Under the pieces are notes generated by a model that ran no database searches, had not been told where the DNA came from, and saw only the letters and a list, made by a program, of their open reading frames with translations. A stretch of 41,654 bases of DNA from Bacteroidota bacterium (GTDB lineage Bacteria > Bacteroidota > Ignavibacteria > Ignavibacteriales > Ignavibacteriaceae): NCBI GenBank assembly GCA_021813585.1, contig JAKAJV010000013.1, forward strand, positions 1-41,654, in the 5' to 3' direction. Position numbers and translations under genes: made by a program. Of this stretch, positions 8,918 to 17,629 are shown piece by piece; positions within the stretch are counted from its first letter, which is position 1; each line of letters starts with the position of its first letter.

Positions 8918-9499
8918 ATGAATCTATCTGAAGAATCTAAGGGAGTGTTAATGCTTGCGGCAAGAGACTCAATTCAGTCTTTATTTGGGGGGAACCTTCC
9001 GCCGGTAATTGATTACACATATTACCCCGAGCTCTCACAAGTTGGACCGGGTGCTTTCGTAACCTTGCTATCGGATAATGAGCTTAGAGGCTGCATCGGT
9101 TATATTACTTCCGAAATGACTATATTCGATACCGTATGCGAATCGGCAAGGCAGGCAGCCACAAACGATCCGCGTTTCTATCCGTTAATGGAAGATGAGG
9201 TTTCAAAAATCGATATTGAGATATCTGTTCTCTCTGCTCTAACTTCCATTTCGAGCTACAGCCAGATACAAATAGGCGTGCACGGGCTGGTGCTAGACGA
9301 AGAACTTAACCGCGGATTGCTGCTGCCGCAGGTTGCAGTTGAAAACCATTTCGACGTACCTCAATTCTTATCTGCTTTGTGTGAAAAGGCAGGGCTGAAC
9401 CCGTACGCATGGGAAGAAAGAGTACTTAACATACAAACTTTTACTGCCGATGTTTTTTCCGAGGCGGGAAAGAGAAAGAGGCTTTATGAGCAAGGTTAG
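8918..9499 (+). CDS. AMMECR1-domain protein (AmmeMemoRadiSam system protein A)
   Basis: A 193-residue AMMECR1-family protein. The invariant LRGCIG motif is at 56-61 and is followed by the family's RFYPL and ISVLS segments. The C-terminal part, including GLLLPQVAVE and WEERV, matches the bacterial form. The family is usually encoded with Memo and a radical SAM protein, and its biochemical role is not firmly established. A GAGGAG ribosome-binding site precedes the ATG. The 3' end overlaps the Memo gene by 14 bp, which implies coupled translation. No radical SAM partner is in this window. Confidence 0.9.
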   Translation: MNLSEESKGVLMLAARDSIQSLFGGNLPPVIDYTYYPELSQVGPGAFVTLLSDNELRGCIGYITSEMTIFDTVCESARQAATNDPRFYPLMEDEVSKIDIEISVLSALTSISSYSQIQIGVHGLVLDEELNRGLLLPQVAVENHFDVPQFLSALCEKAGLNPYAWEERVLNIQTFTADVFSEAGKRKRLYEQG

Positions 9500-10304
9500 A
9501 AGACCGTCTGCAGCGGGATATTTCTACCCGTCGAACCCGAAGCAGTTGAAAGAAGAGATCAATCTGCTTTTAACTGTCTCCAAACCCGAGATGAAACTCT
9601 CAAATCTCGTAGGGATAGTATCGCCGCACGCCGGATATATTTATTCCGGCCGCACTGCAGCCTTCGGCTATAACCTGCTGAGGAATAAGAATTATAAGAC
9701 GGTAATAATCATTTCTCCCAGTCATAAAGAATACTTTCCCGGAATTTCGATATACGACGGCGACGCATATGAGACTCCGCTCGGCAAGGTTCCGGTAAAT
9801 AAGGATGCCGCGCTAAAATTAGCCGAGGGAAGCAAGATTATTTTCTTGGGCACTGCAGGCCATAACGAAGAACACGCGGTGGAAGTTCAGTTACCGTTTC
9901 TTCAAACCGTCCTTTACAATTTTTCTATTGTACCCGTGGTAATGGGAGACCAGGGTAAAATATTTATCGATGAGCTGGCAAACAAGCTGGCCGGAGTAAT
10001 GAACGACAGCACAGTAATCGTCGCGAGCTCAGATCTCTCTCATTACCACAACAAGATTGAGGCATACAACCTCGATTCGATAGTTGAGAAAAGAATTGAG
10101 CAGTTCGATTTTGAAGGACTTCAGAAGGATCTTGAACGAGGCAATTGCGAAGCATGCGGCGGAGGCCCAATAATAGCCATGATGAAAGCATCTTCCATCC
10201 TCGGTAAAAAGCAGGCTGCGCTGCTGGATAGAAGCGATTCCGGAGACAGCACCGGAGACGATCTGGAGGTTGTGGGATACCTTTCCGCTGCAATTTACGG
10301 CTGA
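9486..10304 (+). CDS. Memo-like protein (AmmeMemoRadiSam system protein B)
   Basis: A 272-residue member of the Memo family, which is related to class III extradiol dioxygenases and non-heme metal proteins. The start at 9486 gives the usual N-terminus MSKVRRPSAAGYFYPS; the in-frame ATG at 9450 would only add residues read from inside the previous gene. Visible motifs are SPHAGYIYSG (H48), ISPSH (H80), NEEHAVEVQLPFLQ (127-140), SSDLSHY (181-187) and CEACGGGP (C221 and C224). H48, H80 and C224 align with metal-binding positions described for human MEMO1. The start overlaps the AMMECR1 gene by 14 bp, and the stop overlaps the next start as TGATG. A shared function with AMMECR1 is inferred from context; no substrate can be named. 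Confidence 0.9.
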   Translation: MSKVRRPSAAGYFYPSNPKQLKEEINLLLTVSKPEMKLSNLVGIVSPHAGYIYSGRTAAFGYNLLRNKNYKTVIIISPSHKEYFPGISIYDGDAYETPLGKVPVNKDAALKLAEGSKIIFLGTAGHNEEHAVEVQLPFLQTVLYNFSIVPVVMGDQGKIFIDELANKLAGVMNDSTVIVASSDLSHYHNKIEAYNLDSIVEKRIEQFDFEGLQKDLERGNCEACGGGPIIAMMKASSILGKKQAALLDRSDSGDSTGDDLEVVGYLSAAIYG

Positions 10305-11260
10305 TGCTTCGAGGCAGGAAATTAAATATAGCTGTCATCGGTGCGGGAAAAATTGCGTATTCTTTAACCGGTGCTTTGGCAAAAAACGGTTATAATGTTT
10401 CAATAGCTATAAGCAGGGAAATCGGTTCCGCAAAAAGACTGGCGTTAAAAAATAATATCAAAAAGTATTCTTCTAAGCTCGAAGATATTCCTGCCGGATG
10501 CAATTTATTTATACTTGCCGTGCCGGATAATCAAATAAAGATAACAGCAGGTAAGCTGTTAAAATTAAAATTGAACTTTAAGGAATCAATTTTTGTTCAT
10601 CTTTCCGGCGCGCTTGATATTTCAGTTCTGAGTTCACTTAAGAGAAAAAAAGCGCAGACAGCCTCGCTTCACATAATGCAGACTTTCCCCTCCAAAAAAG
10701 TAATCGGCATAAAAAATTGTTACGCGGCGGTAGAGACCGATAGTCGTGTTACCAAAGCTTTATTATTCGAGATCTCTGAAAAGCTAGGATTGAATCCTTT
10801 TTTATTAAAGAGTAAAGATAAACCTCTATACCATGCGGCGGGTGTATTCGCATCAAACTTTTTAGTCGGTTTGCTCTTTAGCTCGCAAAGAATTCTTAAA
10901 TACGCGGAGATTAAGGATTCCGATTTTTTCAAAATAATGGAGCCGATAATATATTCCACTCTGTCCAACATAAAAAAAGCAGGCATCTCTGCCGCTCTGT
11001 CAGGTCCCGTGGAAAGAGGGGATATTCAAACAGTAAAGGGTCATGTTTCTTCTTTTAAAAAATTAATAAAGAAAGACAAAAGCGGTATAATTTATTATTT
11101 ACTTCTTATCAATTACATCACTCAATCGATGAGCCTGGAACCGGTAGTTGAAGAAAAAGCCGGCAGACTTACAGAGAGACATCTTGAGTTGAGAGAGTAC
11201 CTTCTAAAAGAGCTGAAGTCCGCATCTGTCCGCCTGGAAAGCATTATGCGGCAGAGTTAA
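10304..11260 (+). CDS. Rossmann-fold and DUF2520-domain protein
   Basis: A 318-residue protein. An N-terminal NAD(P)-binding Rossmann domain begins NIAVIGAGKIAYSL (glycine motif about 11-18) and contains FILAVPDNQI (about 67-76). It is followed by a helical C-terminal DUF2520 domain with HAAGVFASNFLVGL (about 180-193) and ALSGPVERGD (about 231-240). The organisation resembles 3-hydroxyisobutyrate/6-phosphogluconate-type dehydrogenases, but the substrate is unknown. Its ATG shares a base with the stop of the Memo gene, so translation is coupled. Codon usage is more A-rich than in the neighbours, with many lysines. It ends the AMMECR1-Memo unit; glyS follows after 88 bp. Confidence 0.85.
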   Translation: MLRGRKLNIAVIGAGKIAYSLTGALAKNGYNVSIAISREIGSAKRLALKNNIKKYSSKLEDIPAGCNLFILAVPDNQIKITAGKLLKLKLNFKESIFVHLSGALDISVLSSLKRKKAQTASLHIMQTFPSKKVIGIKNCYAAVETDSRVTKALLFEISEKLGLNPFLLKSKDKPLYHAAGVFASNFLVGLLFSSQRILKYAEIKDSDFFKIMEPIIYSTLSNIKKAGISAALSGPVERGDIQTVKGHVSSFKKLIKKDKSGIIYYLLLINYITQSMSLEPVVEEKAGRLTERHLELREYLLKELKSASVRLESIMRQS

Positions 11261-11348
11261 GTCTTATCAAGCGGGTCATGCGGTCAATTTAATTTTCCTA
11301 CCTTTTTACTATATTTGTACTCATTTTTTGAACTTTAATTAAGGAGAA

Positions 11349-12845
11349 TTGGTCATCGAAAAGCAGAGCAAAAACCAGAATGATGTAGTTGAAAAAATTG
11401 TATCACTAGCAAAGAGGAGAGGTTTCGTATTTCAATCGAGCGAGATTTACGGCGGCTTGAACGGCTGCTGGGATTACGGTCCGCTAGGTGTTGAGCTGCT
11501 AAAAAACGTAAAAGAAGAGTGGTGGAAATTTATGACTTACCGCGAGGATGTTGAAGGTCTTGATGCTTCTATACTGATGCACCCGCGGGTATGGCAGGCT
11601 TCTGGCCATGTTGAAAACTTTACCGATCCGATGGTAGACTGCAAGCAATGCAAGGCCCGTTTTAGAGTGGATGTACTTGGCGATATGCTTAACGAAAAGA
11701 AGAAGCAGAAAGCGCTGGAGGCCTTGCAGCAGAAGATAAAAGACGATGAGACCTTAAAAAATACATACCAATCGATTTCATCGGCCTCCGAAGATTTGTT
11801 CTTGGGGCTGCTGGAAAATTCTGAAATGAGCAAGCTGCTTCTTGATGAAATCAACTGTCCGCAGTGCGGAAACAAAAACACATTCACCTCCGCCAGGCAG
11901 TTTAATTTGATGTTTAAAACTTTCATAGGTCCGGTGGAAGACGCGGGCGCGGTAGTATATCTTAGACCGGAAACAGCCCAGGGAATTTTCGTTAATTTCC
12001 TCAACGTCCAAAGCGCATCCAGGCAAAAGCTCCCGTTCGGTATTGCTCAGATCGGGAAGGCATTCAGGAACGAAATAAATACTAAGAACTTCCTGTTCCG
12101 GACGAGAGAGTTCGAACAGATGGAGATGCAGTTCTTCGTTAAGCCATCGGAAGATAAGAAATGGTACGACTACTGGAAGCAGCAGCGGCTCGAATGGTTT
12201 TATTCCCTGGGGATGACGAAGGAAAAATTAAGATACCACGATCATCCCAAAAACAAACTGGCGCACTATGCAAAAGAAGCTACCGACATCGAATACGAAT
12301 TCCCGTTCGGCTGGGGCGAGATTGAAGGGATTCATAACAGGACGAATTTCGATTTAAGCAGGCACGAGGAATACTCAGGCAAGTCGTTAAAATATTTCGA
12401 TGAAGAATCAAAAGAGAAGTTTGTTCCGTACATTATTGAAACTTCAGCCGGGGCAAGCAGATCATTTATGGCGTTTTTTGTAGATGCATATTACGAAGAG
12501 GAAGTAAACGGCGAGACAAGATCGGTGCTTAAATTCCACCCGAGACTGGCACCTATAAAGGCCGCAATTTTCCCGCTCGTAAATAAAGACGGCATGCCGG
12601 AAATAGCCAGGAAAATAGAACAGGACTTGAGGCGGAGTATAAAAGTATTTTACGACGACAAAGGCGCCGTAGGCAGAAGATACAGAAGGCAGGACGAAGC
12701 AGGAACCCCGTTCTGCATTACTGTAGATACCCAGACTCTGACCGATCAAACAGTTACTGTAAGGGAACGCGATTCGATGGAACAGGTAAGAGTATCTTCG
12801 GATAAGATACTTTCGTACCTTCTGGACAAATTAAATTCTTTTTAA
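11349..12845 (+). CDS. glyS: Glycine-tRNA ligase, dimeric (alpha2) type
   Basis: Class II aminoacyl-tRNA synthetase that charges tRNA-Gly in the cytosol. At 498 residues it is the single-chain type found in eukaryotes, archaea and many bacteria, not the E. coli alpha/beta type. It has GGLNGCWDYGPLGVELLKN near 35-53, a four-cysteine zinc insert (C98, C101, C170, C173), motif 2 around FRNEI and FLFRTREFEQMEMQFF (about 240-265), and RYRRQDEAGTPFC in the C-terminal anticodon-binding domain. The start is odd: AAGGAG (11341-11346) is only 2 bases from the TTG at 11349, while an in-frame ATC at 11355 has an 8-base spacing. A TATATTTG at 11310-11317 resembles the Bacteroidota -7 element, but no clear -33 box accompanies it. 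Confidence 0.95.
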   Translation: MVIEKQSKNQNDVVEKIVSLAKRRGFVFQSSEIYGGLNGCWDYGPLGVELLKNVKEEWWKFMTYREDVEGLDASILMHPRVWQASGHVENFTDPMVDCKQCKARFRVDVLGDMLNEKKKQKALEALQQKIKDDETLKNTYQSISSASEDLFLGLLENSEMSKLLLDEINCPQCGNKNTFTSARQFNLMFKTFIGPVEDAGAVVYLRPETAQGIFVNFLNVQSASRQKLPFGIAQIGKAFRNEINTKNFLFRTREFEQMEMQFFVKPSEDKKWYDYWKQQRLEWFYSLGMTKEKLRYHDHPKNKLAHYAKEATDIEYEFPFGWGEIEGIHNRTNFDLSRHEEYSGKSLKYFDEESKEKFVPYIIETSAGASRSFMAFFVDAYYEEEVNGETRSVLKFHPRLAPIKAAIFPLVNKDGMPEIARKIEQDLRRSIKVFYDDKGAVGRRYRRQDEAGTPFCITVDTQTLTDQTVTVRERDSMEQVRVSSDKILSYLLDKLNSF

Positions 12846-12860
12846 TTTAACCGAGAAAAT

Positions 12861-14003
12861 TTGAAAAAGATATTTGCGTTTGTATTAATCTTATTCTGCA
12901 GTGTAAGGGTCTACCCGCAGGGAGCGTCATTCGATTCTACCGTGGTAACAGGCATTAAGGAGATTTATAATCTTCAGTTCAATGATGCAGAGAAGTTATT
13001 TAAGGGGCTGATTGCCGACTATCCGCAAAAGCCCCAGGGTAGATTCTTTCTGGCTATGATCGACTGGTGGAAGATTCTAGTGAATCCAGAAAATGAATCG
13101 TATGACGATATCTTTTACCAGAAGCTTGAAGACGTTATTTACCAATGCGATGAAATATTAAAGAGAGACCCGAATAACGAAGACGCGCTTTTCTTCAAAG
13201 GCGGCTCTATCGGATTCCGGGGAAGACTTAGAGCCTACCGGGACAGCTGGCTTAAAGCAGCCGACGACGGCAGGCAGGCCTTGCCTATTGTAGAGAAGGC
13301 TGCAAAGATAAATCCGTCCAATGTCGATGTACAGCTCGGCTTCGGCATTTACGATTATTACGCAGCCGTTATACCGGAAGAAAACCCGCTCATCAAACCA
13401 CTGATGATCTTCTTCCCTCCGGGAGACAAAAAGAAAGGCATCAAGGAATTAACGAACGTTGCAGTAAACGGCAGGTATGCAAAGTACGAGGCAATGTACT
13501 TCTTAATGAGCTTGTACTTCAGCTACGAAAATAATCCGTTCAAAGCCGATGAGTGGGCAAGGCTATTAACCACAGGTTTCCCCAACAACCCGGTCTTCGA
13601 AAGATGGCGCGGCAGGATTGCGGCCAAAAGAGGCGATTACTTTGCAGCCGATTCCATCTTTAAAGACGTAATGAAAAAAGCTGCAGGCAATTTTTTCGGG
13701 TATAACTTTCCGGGTATTAAGCGTGAGGCAACTTATTACATTGCTTACCAGTACAAGCTGCTCGGCAAGCCGGATTCGGCAAAATATTTTTTTGACCAAT
13801 GCGTTAAGTATTCCAAAATGGTAGATAAGAAAGAAGACTCGGGTTTTATAATTAACTGCTACTTATACCTCGGCATGATAAACGACCAGCAGGGTAACAG
13901 AAGCCAGGCTGTGGAATATTATAAGAAGCTTCTAGATATGAAGGAATTCGGGAATTCGCATGAACTTGCCGAACAATACTTAAAATATCCTTATAAGCGC
14001 TAA
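12861..14003 (+). CDS. Exported TPR-repeat protein
   Basis: A 380-residue protein with a classical signal peptide (MKKIFAFVLILFCSVRVYPQG, cleavage near residue 20) and tetratricopeptide-like helical repeats through the rest. Examples are NLQFNDAEKLFKGLIADYPQKPQGRFFLAMI (about 38-68), ILKRDPNNEDALFFKG, and a C-terminal repeat ending QAVEYYKKLLDMKEF. The segment GIYDYYAAVIPEENP between repeats recurs in related unannotated TPR proteins of this group, from memory. The start is a TTG. TPR proteins of this type usually hold complexes together, but no partner is visible. It follows glyS by 15 bp and converges with the PorV/PorQ-type gene, leaving only 3 bp between the stops. Confidence 0.8.
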   Translation: MKKIFAFVLILFCSVRVYPQGASFDSTVVTGIKEIYNLQFNDAEKLFKGLIADYPQKPQGRFFLAMIDWWKILVNPENESYDDIFYQKLEDVIYQCDEILKRDPNNEDALFFKGGSIGFRGRLRAYRDSWLKAADDGRQALPIVEKAAKINPSNVDVQLGFGIYDYYAAVIPEENPLIKPLMIFFPPGDKKKGIKELTNVAVNGRYAKYEAMYFLMSLYFSYENNPFKADEWARLLTTGFPNNPVFERWRGRIAAKRGDYFAADSIFKDVMKKAAGNFFGYNFPGIKREATYYIAYQYKLLGKPDSAKYFFDQCVKYSKMVDKKEDSGFIINCYLYLGMINDQQGNRSQAVEYYKKLLDMKEFGNSHELAEQYLKYPYKR

Positions 14004-14016
14004 GGCCTATAAGGAT
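13987..14016. terminator. Shared hairpin over two convergent stop codons
   Basis: A perfect 9-bp stem (ATCCTTATA at 13987-13995 with TATAAGGAT at 14008-14016) spans the ends of the two convergent genes, including both stop codons. Neither strand has a strong T run after the stem; the minus strand continues with ATATTTTA. It may act as a weak bidirectional terminator or 3'-end stabiliser. Confidence 0.4.
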
Positions 14017-14948
14017 GTTGAAATACTAATTCTATGCAAAGCGCCTATTAAGCCGAGCGATGAAAATCCGTAATCGAACCTGTAATTAGAAATTACTGCG
14101 CCTAAACCCACATTAAAACCGGCCAGGCCGGCAAATCCGCCTACCGTTAATTCGGAACGCTGCTCGTTATCGTAGCCGAATCTTAGTTTCAAGACCTTGC
14201 TTAAGCTAAACTCTGCGCCTAAGCTGAATGCTTTAAACTTCTGTAAGAAATTATCTCTCTGCTCATTCAGGTTATGAAAATCGAGAGAAAGCCTTACCGG
14301 TATATGCTGCATTTTTTTCGATACACCGAAAACAATATCAAGAGGCAGGTTTTCTTTTGTAGAATAATAGGAAGCTATTTGAGTACCGGCATTAAGAATT
14401 GAAAAGCCGAAATCGGTTTCTTCTTCAGGTAAAGAGTAGTGAAGGCCGACATCGAAAGCGAAGGCAGTAGAATACCTGTCTGCAATTTTGGAATAAATAA
14501 ATTCTAAATTGGCACCGTAAGAAAAATTTTTATCCAGCAGGTTAGCGTAGCCGGCAATAAAAGCAACTTCGCCTGCGCCGTATTCGCCGGTTTTATTTCC
14601 GAATTCGTCGGCTGCGGTAAACTTGCCGTAGTTAATATATCTTACCGCCGCGCCAATTCTTCCTATTCCATTTAAATTAGTTGAATAGGAAAGGCTTGCT
14701 AGATTTATATCCAGTAGATGCTTTACAAAGGAAAAGGATACCGGATTATTCTCAAGGAATTCAATGCCGGCAGGATTGTAGAAGATAACATCCGGGTCAT
14801 CGCTGTTGGCAACGTAGCTGCCGCCCAGTGCCGCCGCACGCGCACTCATATCCAGTTTTAAAAACTGGTAGGTCTGACTGAAGGATTTATTTATTAATAG
14901 AAGTGATAAAAAAACTGTTATAAAAAATAAACGGATAGTATTCTTCAT
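14007..14948 (-). CDS. PorV/PorQ-family outer-membrane beta-barrel
   Basis: A 313-residue exported protein with signal peptide MKNTIRLFFITVFLSLLLINKSFSQ. The PorV/PorQ signature follows: FLKLDMSARAAALGGSYVANSDDPDVIFYNPAGI, a FadL-like N-terminal element. The remainder is alternating strands with a final segment typical of an outer-membrane barrel. In T9SS-bearing bacteria, family members are components (PorV, PorQ) that shuttle or anchor cargo at the outer membrane. The overall length and the LLDINLASLSYSTNL segment look more like PorQ than PorV, but I would not assign it firmly. It stands alone on the minus strand. T9SS tails on the metalloproteases at 20-23 kb are consistent with a T9SS in this organism. 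Confidence 0.82.
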   Translation of the reverse strand: MKNTIRLFFITVFLSLLLINKSFSQTYQFLKLDMSARAAALGGSYVANSDDPDVIFYNPAGIEFLENNPVSFSFVKHLLDINLASLSYSTNLNGIGRIGAAVRYINYGKFTAADEFGNKTGEYGAGEVAFIAGYANLLDKNFSYGANLEFIYSKIADRYSTAFAFDVGLHYSLPEEETDFGFSILNAGTQIASYYSTKENLPLDIVFGVSKKMQHIPVRLSLDFHNLNEQRDNFLQKFKAFSLGAEFSLSKVLKLRFGYDNEQRSELTVGGFAGLAGFNVGLGAVISNYRFDYGFSSLGLIGALHRISISTSL

Positions 14949-15171
14949 AAATTTCCTAAAATTCCGGCTCTTATTTAATTATAATATAAAATAAAGGCAA
15001 GACAAATAAGCGTTCCTTAATTTTTTTTGAAAACCTTTTAAGCAAATTTAACTATAAATTAAAAGCTTTCACAACAATAAATAACCGCAGGCGCTGTTAT
15101 GCCAATTTCGTCTGCCTTGATAAAAGAATGGTGATTATTTAATTTTCATTTAAAATAAAAATAATTTTGGA

Positions 15172-16029
15172 ATGAAAATGAATACGCTTAAAACAGCATT
15201 TTTAATGACGGTAATGATGATCTTGTTCCTTTTGGTTGGATATCTGGTTGGCGGCGATACGGGAATGGCCGTTGCGTTTATCTTCTCTTTGGTCATGAAT
15301 TTCGGCTCGTACTGGTTCTCCGGCAAAGTTGTCTTATCAATGTACAAAGCAAGAGAGGTGAATAAAGAAACTGCACCCGAGCTTTATGCAATAGTAGAAC
15401 ATCTGGCGCAGAACGCCGGGCTGCCGGTACCCAGAATATATATTATTGACGATCCGACTCCCAACGCTTTTGCAACAGGCCGGAACCCGGAACACGCCGC
15501 AATAGCTGCGACCACCGGAATTATTAGAGGGTTGAACTCGCAGGAATTAGCCGGAGTGTTAGGACACGAGCTGGCCCATATTAAGCACAGGGATATTTTA
15601 ATCGGAACTATAGCTGCAACATTAGTGGGAACCATAACGTTTATTGCACAAATGGCCGGATGGGCTATGATGTTCGGCGGCAGAGGCGGAAGCAGAGATG
15701 ACGACAGCGGACTTGGCTCGCTCTTTTTAATAATCCTTGCACCGATAGCCGGTACACTCTTGCAGCTTGCCGTTTCAAGATCGAGGGAATACTTAGCCGA
15801 CCAGGGAGGCGCGCAGTTTTCAGGCAATCCTCTTGCGCTGGCTTCAGCATTAGGAAGGATTTCCGAAGCCAACCAAATAAAGCCTGTAAACAATTCCGGC
15901 CCGGCGTCGGCACATATGTTTATCGTTAATCCGATGGGCAGAAAATCTTTGATGAAATTATTTTCAACTCATCCGCCGATTGAAGAAAGAATAAAAAAGC
16001 TTCAAATGATGGCCGGGGGAAGAGCCTAG
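15172..16029 (+). CDS. htpX: Membrane zinc metalloprotease HtpX (M48)
   Basis: Inner-membrane M48B protease that degrades damaged membrane proteins alongside FtsH. The 285-residue length is standard. There are two N-terminal membrane segments (about 7-25 and 30-50), the active site GHELAHIKHRD (HExxH near 137-141), two more hydrophobic segments (about 150-170 and 190-205), and SRSREYLADQGGA carrying the third zinc ligand glutamate. The family end STHPPIEERIKKL is intact. Either ATG (15172 or 15178) would serve. The gene is divergent from the PorV/PorQ-type gene, with 223 bp between them. A TAATTTTG sits at 15162-15169, but too close to the ATG to be assigned as a normal promoter. Confidence 0.95.
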   Translation: MKMNTLKTAFLMTVMMILFLLVGYLVGGDTGMAVAFIFSLVMNFGSYWFSGKVVLSMYKAREVNKETAPELYAIVEHLAQNAGLPVPRIYIIDDPTPNAFATGRNPEHAAIAATTGIIRGLNSQELAGVLGHELAHIKHRDILIGTIAATLVGTITFIAQMAGWAMMFGGRGGSRDDDSGLGSLFLIILAPIAGTLLQLAVSRSREYLADQGGAQFSGNPLALASALGRISEANQIKPVNNSGPASAHMFIVNPMGRKSLMKLFSTHPPIEERIKKLQMMAGGRA

Positions 16030-16152
16030 CTAAAGCTAATATTTTATCCGGAATATTAGGATTGATAGAAGAATAAGAGTGCTTATTAAAATGCATGTGC
16101 TTATATTTCCGCTTAGGAACTTAAGCTTTAACATAAGAGATTACCGGAATTA

Positions 16153-16794
16153 ATGTCTAAGAAAACAAAAGAAATAAATATCATAAAAAGGTTAAACATC
16201 CCGGTTTTTATTTTTTTGTTGATAGGCTTGGTTCCGTCCATTCTTTTACACGCCCAAACAAAAAGCAATCTACAGATTTTCTACGATCTAGCAGATTCCG
16301 CTGCCGGTATGGTTCTAAAGCAGATTCCACCGCAGGAAAATGAATGCAAGTTAAATCTGAACCTTGGTAGTTCATATTCGGTTTTAAGAGACAAAATTTT
16401 AAACAGGTTTATTGGGGGAGGCAAAAAAGTTATTCAAGGCAGTACGCCGGACAGCAGCACTGCTGTTGTAGATATTACCATAGACAAAGCCGATGTTACC
16501 TATGGTGAAATGTATAGGAAGAGCATATTCGGAAATTTTTATGTGCCCCGCATCGTAAAATTATCCGGCAATTTCCTAGTTCTTCCATCGGGCACCGCAA
16601 TGCACGATTTTAATTTTTCTTATTCGGACAGTATAAAGGTTGACGATGTAAAATCGCTGGAAAATACTTCTTATCCATTTACCATGGGCCAATTACCCCC
16701 CGAGCCGTTTTTTGCAAGCCTGTTTGAGCCGGTTATTGCAGTCGGGGCAACTGCATTAGCTGTAATATTATTTTTCACTATCAGGAGTAAGTAG
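16153..16794 (+). CDS. Hypothetical protein with N- and C-terminal membrane segments
   Basis: An unrecognised 213-residue protein. It has a basic N-terminus, then a hydrophobic segment (about 18-35) ending in LLHAQ, which could be a signal peptide or anchor. A second hydrophobic segment lies near the C-terminus (about 190-209, FEPVIAVGATALAVILFFTI) and is followed by RSK. The middle is predicted to be extracytoplasmic and includes an early NLQIFYDLADSAAGMVLKQIPP helix. A tail-anchored periplasmic domain would fit. It sits upstream of the BamD-like gene with 76 bp between them, so co-transcription is possible but not certain. No function can be assigned. Confidence 0.6.
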   Translation: MSKKTKEINIIKRLNIPVFIFLLIGLVPSILLHAQTKSNLQIFYDLADSAAGMVLKQIPPQENECKLNLNLGSSYSVLRDKILNRFIGGGKKVIQGSTPDSSTAVVDITIDKADVTYGEMYRKSIFGNFYVPRIVKLSGNFLVLPSGTAMHDFNFSYSDSIKVDDVKSLENTSYPFTMGQLPPEPFFASLFEPVIAVGATALAVILFFTIRSK

Positions 16795-16870
16795 CAATAT
16801 TTACCTTTGATGCCTATAAGTTTTTAATTATTATTGTAACTCAATTTTCAAGGAAATCACCGTAAAAAGA

Positions 16871-17629
16871 ATGAAATATCTTTTAATTATTCTTACAGCA
16901 TTAACCGGAATATGGGGATGCGCAACTTCAGTAAATACATCGATGATGGGACCAAGCCAAAGACTTGACTATGCCATGAAATTATACAACGACAAAGATT
17001 ATGAAGAAGCCATTAAAGAGTTCCAGGCTATTACCTTGCAGTATCCTGGCAATCTGGTTGTAGACAGCGCCCAGTTCTACCTGGGTATGTGCCACTTTAA
17101 CCGGACGGAATATATTTTGGGCGCGTACGAGTTCAGCAAGCTGATAAAAAATATGCCTTCCAGTAAATTCGTACCGCAGGCTCAATATATGCTTGCAGAC
17201 TGCTACTATGAATTATCTCCCTATTACGAACTGGACCAGAAGTATACTAAGAAATCGATTGAAGAATTCCAGGCTTTTATTGATTTCTTCCCAACCGATT
17301 CTAAAGTACCGGAAGCAGAAAAAAAGATATCCGAGATGAATGATAAGCTGGCTCATAAGGAATACCATACCGCATACATTTATGAAAAGCTCGGCGACTA
17401 TAAGGCCGCATTAATGTATTACGAATTTGTACTTGATACTTACCACGATACAAAATATGCGCCGCTGGCTCTTTACGGAAAAATAAACATGCTTGTGTTG
17501 ACCAAGAAAGATAACGACGCTCTTTCCGAGATACCCAAGTTCATTGAAAAATATCCCGGTGATCCTAATGTTAAGTCCTTGGAGAAACTGAAATCTACGC
17601 TGGAAGAAAAGTTATCAATAGCTAAGTAA
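16871..17629 (+). CDS. BamD-like outer-membrane assembly lipoprotein (TPR)
   Basis: A 252-residue lipoprotein: a signal peptide ends at the lipobox IWGC (C17), and tetratricopeptide repeats follow. The repeats include RLDYAMKLYNDKDYEEAIKEFQAITLQYPGN (about 32-61), FYLGMCHFNRTEYILGAYEFSKLIKNMPSSKFVPQAQYMLADCYY, and LGDYKAALMYYEFVLDTYHDTKYAPLALY. Order, length and the first TPR match BamD/ComL/YfiO, the essential lipoprotein partner of BamA in inserting barrel proteins. The following thioesterase starts immediately after the stop. Other YbgF/CpoB-like TPR lipoproteins are the main alternative. The many barrel genes in the window would depend on such a factor. Confidence 0.85.
   Translation: MKYLLIILTALTGIWGCATSVNTSMMGPSQRLDYAMKLYNDKDYEEAIKEFQAITLQYPGNLVVDSAQFYLGMCHFNRTEYILGAYEFSKLIKNMPSSKFVPQAQYMLADCYYELSPYYELDQKYTKKSIEEFQAFIDFFPTDSKVPEAEKKISEMNDKLAHKEYHTAYIYEKLGDYKAALMYYEFVLDTYHDTKYAPLALYGKINMLVLTKKDNDALSEIPKFIEKYPGDPNVKSLEKLKSTLEEKLSIAK

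Noticed and set aside
15162-15169. TAATTTTG resembling the Bacteroidota -7 promoter element before htpX
   Set aside because: It ends 2 bp before the ATG, and no -33 TTTG is at the right spacing; AT-rich DNA yields such matches by chance.
16036-16062. Possible terminator after htpX (TAATATT/AATATTA hairpin)
   Set aside because: AT-only stem of 7 bp and no T run after it; too weak to call.
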